The notes under the pieces are model-generated. The model was given only the letters and a program-made list of their open reading frames with translations. It ran no database searches and was not told the DNA's origin. DNA of 64,000 nucleotides from Shinisaurus crocodilurus (taxonomy: Eukaryota; Chordata; Lepidosauria; Squamata; Shinisauridae), in assembly GCA_021292165.1 (NCBI GenBank), contig JAHFWL010000195.1:208064-272063 (forward strand), in the 5' to 3' direction. Position 1 is the stretch's first letter; each line of letters opens with the position of its first letter. Positions 8,985 to 19,269 of this stretch are shown here, piece by piece. The position numbers were made by a program, and so were the translations under genes.

Positions 8985-11229
8985 TTAAAATGTCGATAAT
9001 AATACTAATAATATATTATATTTATACTTATAGAAGCGCCATGTTCAAAAGGCCTGGGAGAAACAGAATTATGAAAATGCTAAACATAAAAGGTAGGATT
9101 TAGAATAAAAAGAGAACTTAAGGAAATATTGTGGGGAGACAAAATATTAGGTTAATTAATTCCTGATCTATGGTGTGCTTTTTCAGGAGCAGGAAAAGCA
9201 ATCCTAAGTAAGTGGGGTCTCAGGACATGGGATGGGGACCAACATCCAAAGCCCTGCTGACTTGCACTGACCAGGGCAGAAGATGTTGGGGTGTGGGATT
9301 GATGGGTTTTTCAGCCCAGCAGATAATTTCATTTTACATTTCCCCCCATTGCTTTCAATTAGAAATGAGATATGCCAGTTCAAGGCTGGCAGAGCTGAGG
9401 GACCTGGTTTGGACCCCTCTTGGGGGAAGAGTACAGTTTTAGATTGAGTGGATCCAAAGCCAGCTCCAGCTCACCTCTGCCCCGCTCCTACAATGCCCCA
9501 TTTTGGGACCTTATGCTTACTACCTGCAGTGGGAACATTGCCAGTGTAGCTTTCTACCTGCTCTCTAAGAGACCTTTAAAATATCGCTGGTAATAGTGGA
9601 GTATTATGACTATATCATACATTTAATACTAGTTTTATGTAGACTCACAGATGAAAATGATTCATTGAGTTATTTTATCTGTGTCCCCAGCTGTGCAGGA
9701 GTATGAGTTCATTAAGTAAAAAGATCATCATTCTCGGCCAAAATATTTGAAAGACATGGAACATCCATCCTCTCTAAGCTGTTATGCAGCCATATATAGC
9801 TATATATACTCTCAACTGTGGGGAAATTTCCTTCTATTCTGTCCACAGCTTCCCTTCCTAATTCTTGTAAGTTCTGTCTTTTAAATTATTTCCCTTTAAA
9901 AAAAAAACCTCAAAATGTTCTCAGTTTTTCTCATCTTTAATATACCATTACTTCCTTTTCAAGCATGCAGCTATATTGCATCTAGAGTAGAGAAATATCT
10001 TTCATCATAAGTGAAAAAAAGAACAACTTATAACATCCAGCTCTTATTATATTGGACAAAATGAATTTACATCAACTCATCTGATAGGATCACTAAAGGG
10101 TCTGTATTTTCTTTATCCTTTTACCCATTCATATGTGTGTACACACACACACACACACACACACGGAGACACATATATAGATATATATTAGTGCACACAC
10201 ACACACAATTTTTCCTGACTCTTGACAAACTTGATTTTGATAATGAATCATTCATATTTTCTAGTCATATGGTACCCACAAATGGTACCAGCATTCTGGC
10301 TCTTTCCTCTCTACATACGTAGATAACAGCTTCATTCTAAAGCAAAATTATTTTATGAATAAAATCTGTGCCACAGACAGAGCATCCTTGTCTGCCATCT
10401 GTGTGGTGTTCACCTGTAGAGCTCAAAACATAACATATTTTGTGAGTTTTGTTCTGAGCATTCACACTGCATGGATCTCAATATGTATCCTGTTGTTACC
10501 ATATATTCATGCTATATTTGATCTTAGCCTGTGATCTCCTGATCTGGCTGTCCTCAGTCTAGGTCTGACCTGAAGCCAGAGGTTTCTAGTCTTGATTGCT
10601 GAAAGGTTTACAGGATGCTGGAGGTTTCTGTCAAACACACCATGTCTATTGTCTGTTGTATCAATGATTACTTTTGCTGAGGATACTGTCTGCTAAAGAG
10701 AGTATTCTAGCTGTTCTTGCAGAAGCCACTGTTGTGAAGTAACCAAAAAGCTTTTTATTTTGTCATGCACTCATCAAAGGTATCTTTTTGGGTGTGGGGA
10801 GAAGAAGGAAGGGAGCAGGTTGAAACAGAATGACTACCCTAAAACTACCCTTAGCTCGTTAAAAGTAACTGATGATTCTTTATATATCCTCAAGTTAATA
10901 TGCAAAGATGCTGCTCAGCAGAAAGTGTTGCCTATATTTCTTGCTCAGGTATGCTCACCAAGGAAGAGTATATATGCTAATTGTTTCCTGCAAGCTTATA
11001 TATGTAATTTTAATTTGTATTCTGAAAGCTGACCTGTATGGTTTTGTGATATCATGGGACATAGATATCTATAAGAAATGGCTGATTTGTGCTTCATTCT
11101 TCTATTCTCTGGATGAAGTCTTCTGAATGAATCTGACCAAGCTTTAGACTAATGTCTCTGTCTCTATATCTGCCTGCATGTGAACAATTCCACAAGGAGG
11201 GAATCTGGTAGTGTGTTGGCATCCCTGAA
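8985..11229. other. Long stretch without a recognised gene
   Basis: Contains an AT-rich microsatellite at about 8994-9030 and the CA repeat listed separately. A 76-codon frame at 9212-9442 and others around 10760-11126 have no recognisable content. No conserved exon noticed. Confidence 0.5.
10134..10206. repeat. (CA)n microsatellite
   Basis: ACACAC run at 10140-10163, an interrupted ATATAG part, then a second ACACAC run at 10193-10206. Confidence 0.95.
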
Positions 11230-11237
11230 CCCTAGAC

Positions 11238-11614
11238 CAGGGGTGGGCTGCATGCATACCCCATCCTTTTTTGTGTGTGCCCCTCGCCACCCCAAATGGC
11301 TGCCAAATTGCTGCTGAATTTTGGTGCTGTGCAGCAGTGGCTAAAAAAAAAAGCAGCTGCATTTTCACTTTAAAATAAGGCATGTGGGGAGCACATGCCT
11401 TGTTTTAATGCAAAATTGTGCTCCTTGGAGCTTCAGGTATGTGATTTTTCATTAAAACAAGGCATGCACTCCCCACATGCCTTGTTTAAAAATGAAAGAG
11501 TTTTTGCTTGCCACTAAATTGCAGGAAATTCCAGTGGTGGAAGTATGTATGCTGCCCCAGTGGGTTCTGGGGATGAAAATTGGCCCCCAGACCCTCTGAA
11601 CTTGGTCACCCCTG
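11238..11614. mobile_element. Non-autonomous hAT element
   Basis: 377 bp element with ends CAGGGGTGGGC and GGTCACCCCTG and a perfect 8 bp TSD CCCTAGAC (11230-11237 and 11615-11622). It holds a large internal inverted repeat around AAGGCATGTGGGGAGCACATGC (about 11377-11403) against its mirror at 11456-11489. No coding capacity. Confidence 0.9.
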
Positions 11615-11640
11615 CCCTAGACCATAAGCAAATTAGCCTT

Positions 11641-11794
11641 TTCATTTATTTATTTATTTATTTATTTTTACACTGCTCAAAAACAAGTCCTTGGGACAGT
11701 TTACAAAACTGGTAAATCAATAATACAAAATACAATCCAATAACGGCAAGAATTAAATGTAAAAAACAATATCAATACAACCTACATAAACATA
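11641..11794 (-). mobile_element. LINE 3'-end fragment (L2-like)
   Basis: TTTATTTATTTATTTATTT, then a TTGGGACAGTTTACAAA stretch and an AATAC-rich part, resembling the 3' end of the L2-like LINE at 44190-46370 in the same (minus) orientation. Only the tail is present. Confidence 0.45.
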
Positions 11795-11942
11795 ACAAAG
11801 GAACGAATTCTTACTACCTTCTAGAACTGTGAGGACGGATAGGAAGAAGCTGAATGGGGTGGGGTGGTGCAAAAGAAAGGAGGAAGGGGAAAAAAATAAC
11901 GACAAGAAATAAAACCAAATCTTCTGGAGCCCCTCCAGGGAT
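11795..11942 (+). repeat. Diverged duplicate of segment 14237-14376
   Basis: About 140 bp match the sequence just after the micropeptide ORF in the same orientation, at roughly 93% by eye. Shared stretches include CTTCTAGAACTGTGA, ACGGATAGGAAGAAGCTGAA and GACAAGAAATAAAACCAAAT. The micropeptide ORF itself is not copied. It may be a piece of the downstream transcript inserted here or a local DNA duplication. Confidence 0.75.
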
Positions 11943-11982
11943 AACCAGCACAGGATCAGCATAAAAACCAGCACAAATAAAT

Positions 11983-12015
11983 TAAAGTGTGTGTGAGTGT
12001 GTGTGAGAGAGAGAG
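11983..12015. repeat. (TG)n(GA)n microsatellite
   Basis: GTGTGTGTGAGTGTGTGTGAG followed by a GAGA run. The following 300 bp hold a C-rich run at 12120-12140 and a G run at about 12172-12182 and no gene. Confidence 0.9.
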
Positions 12016-12338
12016 ATTTACAATCAGGCACCATTTGGAGGCCGCTTTAAATTGCTCTATATAGTCTCCGTTATCACAGGGTAAACAATGTGCGGCAGCT
12101 TCATATGTGTTCTGCATTCCCTCCCCCTCCCCCTCCCGCACAAATCTTTGTTTTGGGCTTTTGTGCTGGAGTGGGGGGGGGGAATTGCCCCAACTATATC
12201 ACAAAATATCATATCAACATGTAAAATAATAACAGTTGTCACTTAGAGCAAAATAATACTGCAGCCCGAATATGTAGGCTGGATTACTTTATAATGGTGA
12301 TGTGAGGGCTGATTTGCACTGGCACAGACCAGTCAGCA

Positions 12339-12442
12339 GCAGTGGATTGGATCCAGACTTAGTCACAGAGTAGTAGACCCTGTGACTCCCATTCATTTCA
12401 GTGGGTCTACTCTAAGTATGGCTAAATCTGGATCCGACTCAA
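12339..12442. repeat. Palindromic MITE, GGATCC ends
   Basis: TTGGATCCAGACTTAG at the left and CTAAATCTGGATCCGACTC at the right are inverted repeats, with CATTTCAGTGGGTCTACTC between them. Same family as 7919-8055. Confidence 0.7.
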
Positions 12443-12850
12443 TATTTTCATAATTCAATGACTTTCAGCTGAAGGTGACTTCACTGAAAACTACTGCCTT
12501 TGGTGTCAGATGAAGTGATACTGAAGAGCTATCTGTGGTGCTGGAAATGATTTCTGATGGCTGTTTCACACATGCAACTTGGTGCTGCAGTCAACATGTG
12601 ATGATGAGCTTGCATGTATTGAAGTCAATCCTACCAAGGGTGGCAATTATTCTGGACCGGGATAACGCCGCCTGGGCATCTTTTGCCCCCCGGGAAGTTG
12701 TGACCTCCGTAAGCATATAATTTATCTTCTTTTCCTCCTTTCCATTTTTTGTTTGTTTGTTTGTAGGAAACGCTTCCATTCTCCTCACTTGTAGTCACAG
12801 TGACATCAGGTTTCTGACGAAACTGAAGCTAATGGAGAGGTCTGTTAAGC
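12443..12850. other. Unassigned sequence upstream of CpG island
   Basis: No gene recognised. It could include distal promoter sequence for the 13 kb CpG island. Confidence 0.4.
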
Positions 12851-12858
12851 GTGCGCAC

Positions 12859-12861
<3 letters not shown>

Positions 12862-12891
<30 letters not shown>
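12862..12891. repeat. (GT)n microsatellite
   Basis: Uninterrupted GTGTGT run at the edge of the CpG island; a CTCTCT run follows at 12989-13008. Confidence 0.95.
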
Positions 12892-12893
<2 letters not shown>

Positions 12894-13019
12894 AACCCAG
12901 CTATCATCCCCCCTCCCCTCACACACAAACACACCGCATTTCACACTCCCCTGCAATTATAATCACAGCGCGCACCCACAGAGAGACGCTCTCTCTCTCT
13001 CTCTCTCTCAACGACAGCA

Positions 13020-13900
13020 AAGGTTTCCCCGGCTGCACGGGCGGTTTGAGGGAGGACGACTAGACAAGAAGGCGCGGGGGGCGGGCGAGCGAGTGGGAAG
13101 GAGGCGGGAAAAAGAGACCACGAGCTCTGCCGGGTAGAATACTAATCAGGCAGGTTCCCGTCTGCAGCGAGCCGGCTGCTTCCAGAGCAGCTCCGCGCAC
13201 AGGCAAGGCGCACTTGGACCATCTCTCCCACACCACGCTCAAGCGAGGGGCAAGCAGGCACCTCGGGGTGGGCGCTAGGAACTTCCAGGCGCGGGCGCGC
13301 GCCCTCCTGCCCTTTCCCGCCTGCTGCGAGCGCCTCCCCCCTCCCCCTCCTCCTCCTGCCTCCGTCCTTTCATGGCTTTCCGCGCGGAGCTGCTCTGGAG
13401 GAGCCCGGCTTTCCCCACCAGCTGTTGCCACCGCTACCTGCAGGCTGCCTCGTCGTCGCCCAACTTTGAAGGTACTCGCTCTGCCGCCGCTCCCTGGCGC
13501 GTCTCCTCGGCGGCGCGTCTTTGAAAAAGGGCAGGCGAGAGAGAAAGAGAGAGAGAGGACCCCTCTCTTTCCACCTCCCGCCCCCACCCCCGCGGAGCCC
13601 CAGCGACGCGCGGCACCCATGGCAGCACTATTTGGCAGGCTAACTTCTCCCCGCCTGCCCCCTCCGCTTGCCAGACAAGCGCTGCTGCTGCTGCGGCTCC
13701 TTCTTCTCAGCCTCTTTGCAGCCGGAGACTGGCAGCTGCAGCAGGAGGACCAGGGGAGCGACGGCTTGTGAACGCCCCGCGGGTCAGTCTCTTCTCTGGG
13801 CGCCCTGGTAAGGGGGGAGGCTCAGCTCGCCCGCCCGCCGGCTCGGCTTCGCGCCCTCTTGTTGTCAGTTTGGCACGAACCAATGCAGATGCAGCTCAGG
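13020..13900 (+). promoter_or_regulatory. CpG island, likely promoter
   Basis: GC-rich, CpG-dense block with GGGCGGGC-type boxes (for example around 13080) and no TATA box I can identify, standing out from AT-rich surroundings. Such islands usually mark vertebrate transcription starts. Direction is inferred as plus from the two small ORFs with good start contexts (13619 and 14082) and donor-like sites CTG|GTAAGG (13808) and CCG|GTGAGT (14429). Longer frames in both strands (13214-13771, 13060-13620) are GC-driven. Confidence 0.7.
13619..13771 (+). CDS. Signal-peptide-like 50-residue ORF
   Basis: ATG in a strong context (CACCCATGG) opens 50 codons, MAALFGRLTSPRLPPP followed by a Leu-rich hydrophobic core of about 18 residues and FAAGDW, a plausible signal-peptide cleavage region, then an acidic tail and TGA. 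It could be the signal-peptide start of a spliced gene, an upstream ORF of the 14082 frame, or chance in a Leu-rich GC context. The nearest donor-like site before the stop is weak (CTT|GTGAAC at 13768). No homologue recognised. Confidence 0.3.
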   Translation: MAALFGRLTSPRLPPPLARQALLLLRLLLLSLFAAGDWQLQQEDQGSDGL

Positions 13901-14081
13901 TTTTAGCGGGGCTATTTCAGACAGCCAGGGGAGTTTGCTTCGCTTCGGATGGTGCTGCTTGCTGCTGCCTCTGCGGGAGACCCTCCGTTCTCCATCGCCG
14001 GGCTTATCCGTCACGGGCACTTCCTAAACGTGGTCTTAATTGACAACTAATCTCCATCGGCTGCGGCTCTCCCCGGGTGTC

Positions 14082-14210
14082 ATGCAGTCCCTCATTTCTC
14101 CTGTGACCAAGGCGATTCTGGTGGCTTTGTTCATCTTCGCCATCCTCCTCATCCTCTATGTGATTCTGTGGTACATCTGCCGAGATGTCGATTGCGATCA
14201 TGGGATCTGA
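14082..14210 (+). CDS. Candidate single-pass membrane micropeptide
   Basis: A 42-residue frame beginning MQSLISPVTKAILVALFIF, with an uninterrupted hydrophobic segment at about residues 11-32 (ILVALFIFAILLILYVILWYIC) and a short polar tail CRDVDCDHGI. This is the layout of small integral membrane proteins: short N-terminus, one transmembrane helix, charged C-terminus with two cysteines near the membrane face. It lies just 3' of the CpG island on the likely sense strand. I cannot name it. A donor-like site 218 nt past the stop (14429) would make the message a possible nonsense-mediated-decay target unless that site is unused, so an upstream-ORF role is also possible. Confidence 0.55.
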   Translation: MQSLISPVTKAILVALFIFAILLILYVILWYICRDVDCDHGI

Positions 14211-14236
14211 TTTGGGATGCTGGGCAAAGGCTTAAG

Positions 14237-14376
14237 GGACGAGTTCTTACTGCCTTCTAGAACTGTGAAGACGGATAGGAAGAAGCTGAAGGGGGTGGGG
14301 GGCGCAAAAGAAAGGAGGAAGGGGAAAAAACAACGACAAGAAATAAAACCAAATCTTTTGGAGCCCCTCGAGGGAA
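14237..14376 (+). repeat. Probable 3' UTR segment duplicated at 11.8 kb
   Basis: Follows the micropeptide stop codon and matches 11795-11942 at about 93%. The motif AATAAA occurs at 14342-14347 (within AAATAAAACC) and could serve as a polyadenylation signal ending a short transcript, which would remove the decay problem; this is inference. Confidence 0.6.
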
Positions 14377-14429
14377 AACTACCATCAAAGCTAACCCAAG
14401 ATTGACCTTCAGAGATCAGGGTGACCCGG

Positions 14430-17030
14430 TGAGTCTCTCCACTTCTTGTTTACAAACGGGCAAGGGGAAAGAGACAAAACTTCTTATGCCTGATTAAAAT
14501 ATATATATTTGCAGCAAAAAGGAGACACCCCTGCTGCCCCCAAAATTAGAATATTCATGTATCTGCTCCTCCAGAAACTACTGCAGTGTCAGGCAGTTTT
14601 GACTGGCATGCATAGTTGTTCCATACGTGGCTACAGTAATCACCATAACTGCATGTGTGAAGATGGGGGGGGGGGGGAGACGACGACCACGGATCTCTTC
14701 TTAGCTCTTCTGCTCGTGTTTTCCCTGCTGTTTTAAATCTGAAGAGACTGCAAAGTAGCTTCTGTCTACTACTTGCAGCTGCGGAGCTCTGGGTTCTATT
14801 TCATATGAAATGGGGACATGGGGGGGTGTCTAAAAACTGTAGAAGTAGATATGTAAGCGAGGTAGAAAGCCGTAGTTGTTTTGTGTCCCCCTCCGCCAGC
14901 CTGCTTTAAAGTCTACCTTTAAAATGCACAGGATTTATGTGTGATTGAAAAGGTGCAAGGCTGCTATCAAGGACTGTTAGGTTGTCTTTGCAGCCCTCAA
15001 ATTGGTATGCAGGAGGTAACTGCACTACTAAACAGACCATAAAGGTAAGCCCGTGTGACAGAAGGAGCAAAACGCTTTACGAATTCAAAAGGTGGAAAAA
15101 ATCAAGGAAGTAACTGAAAATTAAACCCGTGCATGCAAGATTCTAGAGGCACAAAAACATGTTCCATGGTGTAAACACTTTAGAATGATTTTGCCTGTTA
15201 CGTTTCACTCTGCATAGATTTGCATTTTAAAATGCCCGTTGAGCGGTTTTGCGGTTGTTGTTGTTTTGTTTTCACTGGCCAAAGCATTTGAAATAGTGTG
15301 GGGGCTGTGTGAAGAGAAAAATATGCTTCACGCGCATCCTTTCTGGATAATAGCCAAGATTCTGTATTTAAAACAAATCACCCCCAACCCCTGAAGCTGT
15401 ACTGATAGTAGGTGCAATCTCATCTCATTCCATTCAAATAAGTGGGGGGGAGTTGCCATTGAATTCAGTGGGAAGTGGACTGCATGCATGCAATGCGTTT
15501 AATTGCAGAGTTGTGAATATGTGTACTGCTATCGCATAAATATTGGGAATGCTATAAGAAACACACATCCTGCTCCCTTATATTGCCTACACAGGGAAGA
15601 AGGAGTGTGGATGTCCCATGATCATGATGATGACAATATATCATTATGACCTCCCTTAATGTAGCCTCCTGTAAAATAAGGGGGGGGAGGGGAGACTGTC
15701 AGACACAGTGACTAGATGGAGATGACCAAAATGAGATGTCTTTCTGAAAAGGAGGGGGGGGTGCAATAAATAAACCTCCAGACTGTACTATTTCTGTGAC
15801 TGGCAGGAGAGGGCTTAGGAATGAGAGCCTAGACTCTGGGATGTATTTCCCTTTATTAGTGTATATGCTGTGTGAGACATGGACACTCTCTGTCTCACAC
15901 ACCATATGCACCAATTAAGAGAGATGCTTTGGGGGGAGGGGAGGCAAGAGGGAAATTGATTTGTTTTAAACTCCCAAGGGTGTCCATGTAGTCAAAGTGC
16001 AACTCTGTGATCTGAGACGATGGATGTTGCCTTGCCTTGCCTGAAGGTGACTTCTTATCTCTGGAGCCCTTTTAATATAGTTGAGAAGTGGGGGAGATGT
16101 GGGGAGGTGCATGCCCTTAAGAAGTGATCTCCATTAAATTTTGCTCCAGCTCACATTGCACCTCAAAGGTCTTGTGGTCTGGCTGGTTATTGTTGATATT
16201 ACTATTAATGCACCCTACCAACTAACGTGATTACAGCAGCAGTGTCATCAGTGTTTACATGTCTGGCAACTACATTCCTGAATCCATTTGTATATCCTTT
16301 CCTTCTCCCCAGCTGAAATGCCTGCTGCTCAAGACTGTGAGCAAGTAAAAGGTCACAAGCAGATGTCTAAAACAACTAGTCGGTCTTTACTGAAAACTAT
16401 TTCCTACAATGGTAGGCTTCTTGTGCCTGGACTGTCTCCAAATGGCAACAGCAATCGAGAACAAATAAATAACACTCGGTATATTTATAAGACCTCTCAG
16501 ATATTATGCACTTATATTATAACAAATGGAGATTCACTCCACAGGGGTGTTCTCCTGCACGAGCCCACTGTGAAATGAATGGGAGTTCCTCAAGAGCATG
16601 GCAGTGTTTTTCTGCATAGCTCCTGTTTGTATCATTAGGGGCTGCGCAAGACAACTTTCTGTGATGCAATGTGCTCTTGAAAGAAACCCAGTACAGAAAG
16701 GATACTAGAGAGCTAATGTATACAGAAGTTAACATTTTTCATATTTCATGTTGTTGTTGTTGTTGTTGTTTTTACAAAGTATTAATTTCATGAAAAGCCA
16801 ACTATTAGATTTTAGTTATTTTATGCTGGCGGGTGGGTGAATTCATAGACATAACTCATGATTAAACAGCATTGCATTTCTACAGGCTGTGAAATGGTTC
16901 TTCTATATGCTGTATGCATATCTCTTATCACTTCGATACTAGGTAAAATTCTTAAAAATTCTTTCCACAACAGAACATATTCAAGCTAAGAACAGTAAGT
17001 CATAACTCACATTAACTGTATTTCAACTTT
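14430..17030. other. Possible intron or intergenic; no exon recognised
   Basis: Moderate-GC sequence fading to AT-rich. Contains a G run at about 14676-14688, G-rich tracts near 15680 and 15756, an imperfect short palindromic repeat near 15410-15490 and a (TTG)n tract at 16751-16770. The 96-codon frame at 16288-16578 is not convincing. Confidence 0.45.
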
Positions 17031-17031
17031 G

Positions 17032-17032
<1 letters not shown>

Positions 17033-17062
<30 letters not shown>
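17033..17062. repeat. (TA)n microsatellite
   Basis: Uninterrupted ATATAT run. Confidence 0.95.
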
Positions 17063-17065
<3 letters not shown>

Positions 17066-17127
17066 GACACTACGTATAATGAAAGTATGGCTTCTACCAA
17101 TTAAATTGCTGTGCAACACTTAACATT

Positions 17128-17396
17128 TGGCTCCTCAACATTTGCTTGGAAGTAAGCCCCAATAAAAAGCAGTGGGACTTACTATTCAGGTAAATGCCTT
17201 TACAGTACAATCCTATACAAGTTTTCTCAGAAGTAAGCCCCGTAACTTTCAGTGGGGCTAACTCTCAGGTAAGATAGGATTGCAGCCCTAGGATCATATT
17301 GTTGGAACCATGCAGCCCAATTCTATGCATGTTTACTTCAAAATAAATCCACGGAACTCAGTGGGGCTTACTTTTGAGTAAACATCCATAGGATGA
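17128..17396. repeat. Three short palindromic repeats in a row
   Basis: Copies at about 17128-17200, 17201-17290 and 17309-17396, with shared cores GAAGTAAGCCCC, CAGTGGG(A/G)CTTACT and CAGGTAAGATAGGATTGCAG. They belong to the GCAATCCTA family (best copies 54409-54502 and 58848-58940). Adjacent insertion of three copies suggests tandem capture or preferential targeting. Confidence 0.7.
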
Positions 17397-17872
17397 GACC
17401 ATTAATGTTATTACAAAGTAACTTTATCCAAACTGTAATTTGCAAAAATATTCTCATACAGGTCCTTACAAAGTGCTTTTAATATATTCAACTTTAAAAT
17501 ACTTGAATTTGTAATGGAACAAGCATGTCAAATCAAGTTTTGCTTTCTGCTTTATGTCCCTGGAAGCAAAATATTGTGAGAATTTGTGTTATGTCACTGT
17601 AGGGTTTAAATACGCAATTGCTGCTCTCACTATAGGACTACCCCGGAACATTCAGCATATCCCTAGGGAAGAAGTAACTTTCTTGAGTATTCTTGGGAAG
17701 GTCAGTTGGTATCCTACATAATACCTTTTCTATTCATCCCTGACTAAAGAATTAATGTTGTTTGAGAGAAGCATGCTATTTAGGGCACTTGCGTTCTGTT
17801 TTCTCATTTGCATTCATCTTTTTGTAAAATAGGGTTTACAAGACCAGATGATCTATGAACAACTCATATAAC
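17397..17872. other. Unassigned sequence
   Basis: No gene or repeat seen. Confidence 0.45.
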
Positions 17873-17873
17873 T

Positions 17874-18130
17874 GAGAGCCAGTGTGGTGTAGTGGTTAGA
17901 GTGTTGGACAGGGACTCAGGAGATCCGGGTTCTAGTCCCCACTTGGCCATGACACTCACTGAGTGACTTTGGGTCAGTCGCTGACTCTCAGCCTAACCTA
18001 CCCCACAGGGTTGTTGTTGTAAGGATAAAATGGAGAGGAGGAGAACCTTGTAAGCTGCCTTCGGTTCCTTGCAAGAGGAAAAAAGGCAGGATATAAATGT
18101 AATGTAACAACAACAACAACAACAACAACT
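17874..18130 (+). mobile_element. MIR/CORE-like tRNA SINE with (CAA)n tail
   Basis: Head GAGAGCCAGTGTGGTGTAG and TGGTTAGAGTGTTGGAC with tRNA-like box B GGGTTCTAGTCCCC, a central CORE-like part (GTGACTTTGGGTCAGT, CCTAACCTACCCCACAGGG, TTGTTGTAAGGATAAAATGG) and a 3' part ending GGATATAAATGTAA followed by (CAA)n. The arrangement matches MIR-type CORE-SINEs, and here the copy is near complete. Other copies: 35791-35975, 46871-47010, 53937-54178 and 55392-55622. Confidence 0.85.
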
Positions 18131-18136
18131 TCTGCC

Positions 18137-18572
18137 ACAGGAAGATCGGAAGCTGCCATATACCAGAGCAGACTATAGCCCCATGCATGTGTTAAAAAAC
18201 TGTAAATGTGGAGGACAGATGCAGACATGTGCACTGCCCCCGCACCCCAGCTCTCTGTAGTAATGGAGAAGGACAGCAGCGAGGATGTAACCTCCTCGCT
18301 GCAGACCTTCCTCATCAACACAGGGAGGTTGGGGGTGGAGGGGGCAGGGGCCAGTGTCCCCATCTGCCCTCCACACTTACAATTTTGTAACACCTGTATA
18401 GGGCTCATTCATCCATCTAGCCCAGTATTGTCTACTTTTTTGTTTTGCTTTGCTATTGGTAGTGGCTCTGATAGAAAATCACCTGATCCTTTTAACTAGA
18501 GATGCCAAAGACTGAACCTGGGATCTTCGGCATGCAAAGTATGCACTCTACAACTGAACTATGGTCATTTCC
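18137..18572 (-). mobile_element. tRNA-derived SINE split by a palindromic insert
   Basis: The plus strand begins GGAAGCTGCCATATACC and resumes after the insert with CATCTAGCCCAGTATTGTCT, ending GAACCTGGGATCTTCGGCATG and ACTGAACTATGG. In reverse this is a tRNA-like head followed by the SINE body. The insert is listed separately. Confidence 0.7.
18174..18405. repeat. Palindromic MITE nested in SINE
   Basis: Ends TATAGCCCCATGCATGTGTTA and TAACACCTGTATAGGGCT are inverted; pairing continues through GTAAATGTGGAGGACAGATG against its mirror (CATCTGCCCTCCACACTTAC), giving inverted repeats of roughly 50 bp. The frames through it on both strands are mirror shadows and not coding. Confidence 0.7.
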
Positions 18573-19261
18573 TTGATATGTGTAATATTAAATCCTATTT
18601 GACCAACCTTTGACTTTCAGGGCAAAATGGTAAATATTAGGTGCCAGAAGTAGCATAAATGATTCACTGACATTTGTAGTTTCTGGTTTCTCCCAGTAAT
18701 GTAGTGGACAAGGTGGTTGTACTTAGAACAGGGAGACCTAGTTTCAATAATGACTTGGACCAGGGAGGCCATGGCATCAACCATGAAGCTAACTAAGTGA
18801 TCTTACCAGTCCCCATCTATCAGTCTAACACTCACAGGGTAAACCCCATATATGTTGCCCAGAGCATCTTGGTGGAACAGTTGGATACAAAAGAAATTAA
18901 ACATAGTAATTGATAATTATGCTCTTTCAAGCCCCTACCCTAAAACAAAACAAAACAAAACACAACATTAGCTATAATTGTGGCTTTCTTAAAGATGGTT
19001 TAACTCCTTTACTGTCAGAGTCTATTATGTCTTTAACAGCTACATGTAGCAGAGAAATTAAACAGTCATTCAGTCAGTTGATTTTATTACATTGAACCAT
19101 AGGTTCTTACCATTTTGCCACAACAACAAAAAAAGAGACAGTCACAGTAACAAAAAGGTTGAACAAGTCACTCAGATCAGTTCATCATGTATATAATCTA
19201 TATAGCAACATTTTTTAGGACCTTTGCTCTCAACCTTTTAGCAGCCACTGCAAATAAGGCT
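18573..19261. other. Unassigned sequence
   Basis: No gene seen. An (AAAAC)n tract lies at about 18942-18962. Confidence 0.45.
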
Positions 19262-19269
19262 GCTTGATC

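Noticed and set aside
13060..13771. 185-186 codon frames on both strands at the 13 kb CpG island
   Set aside because: Mutually antisense, Arg/Pro/Ala-rich, explained by GC content. Only the short 13619 ORF with a strong start context was kept.
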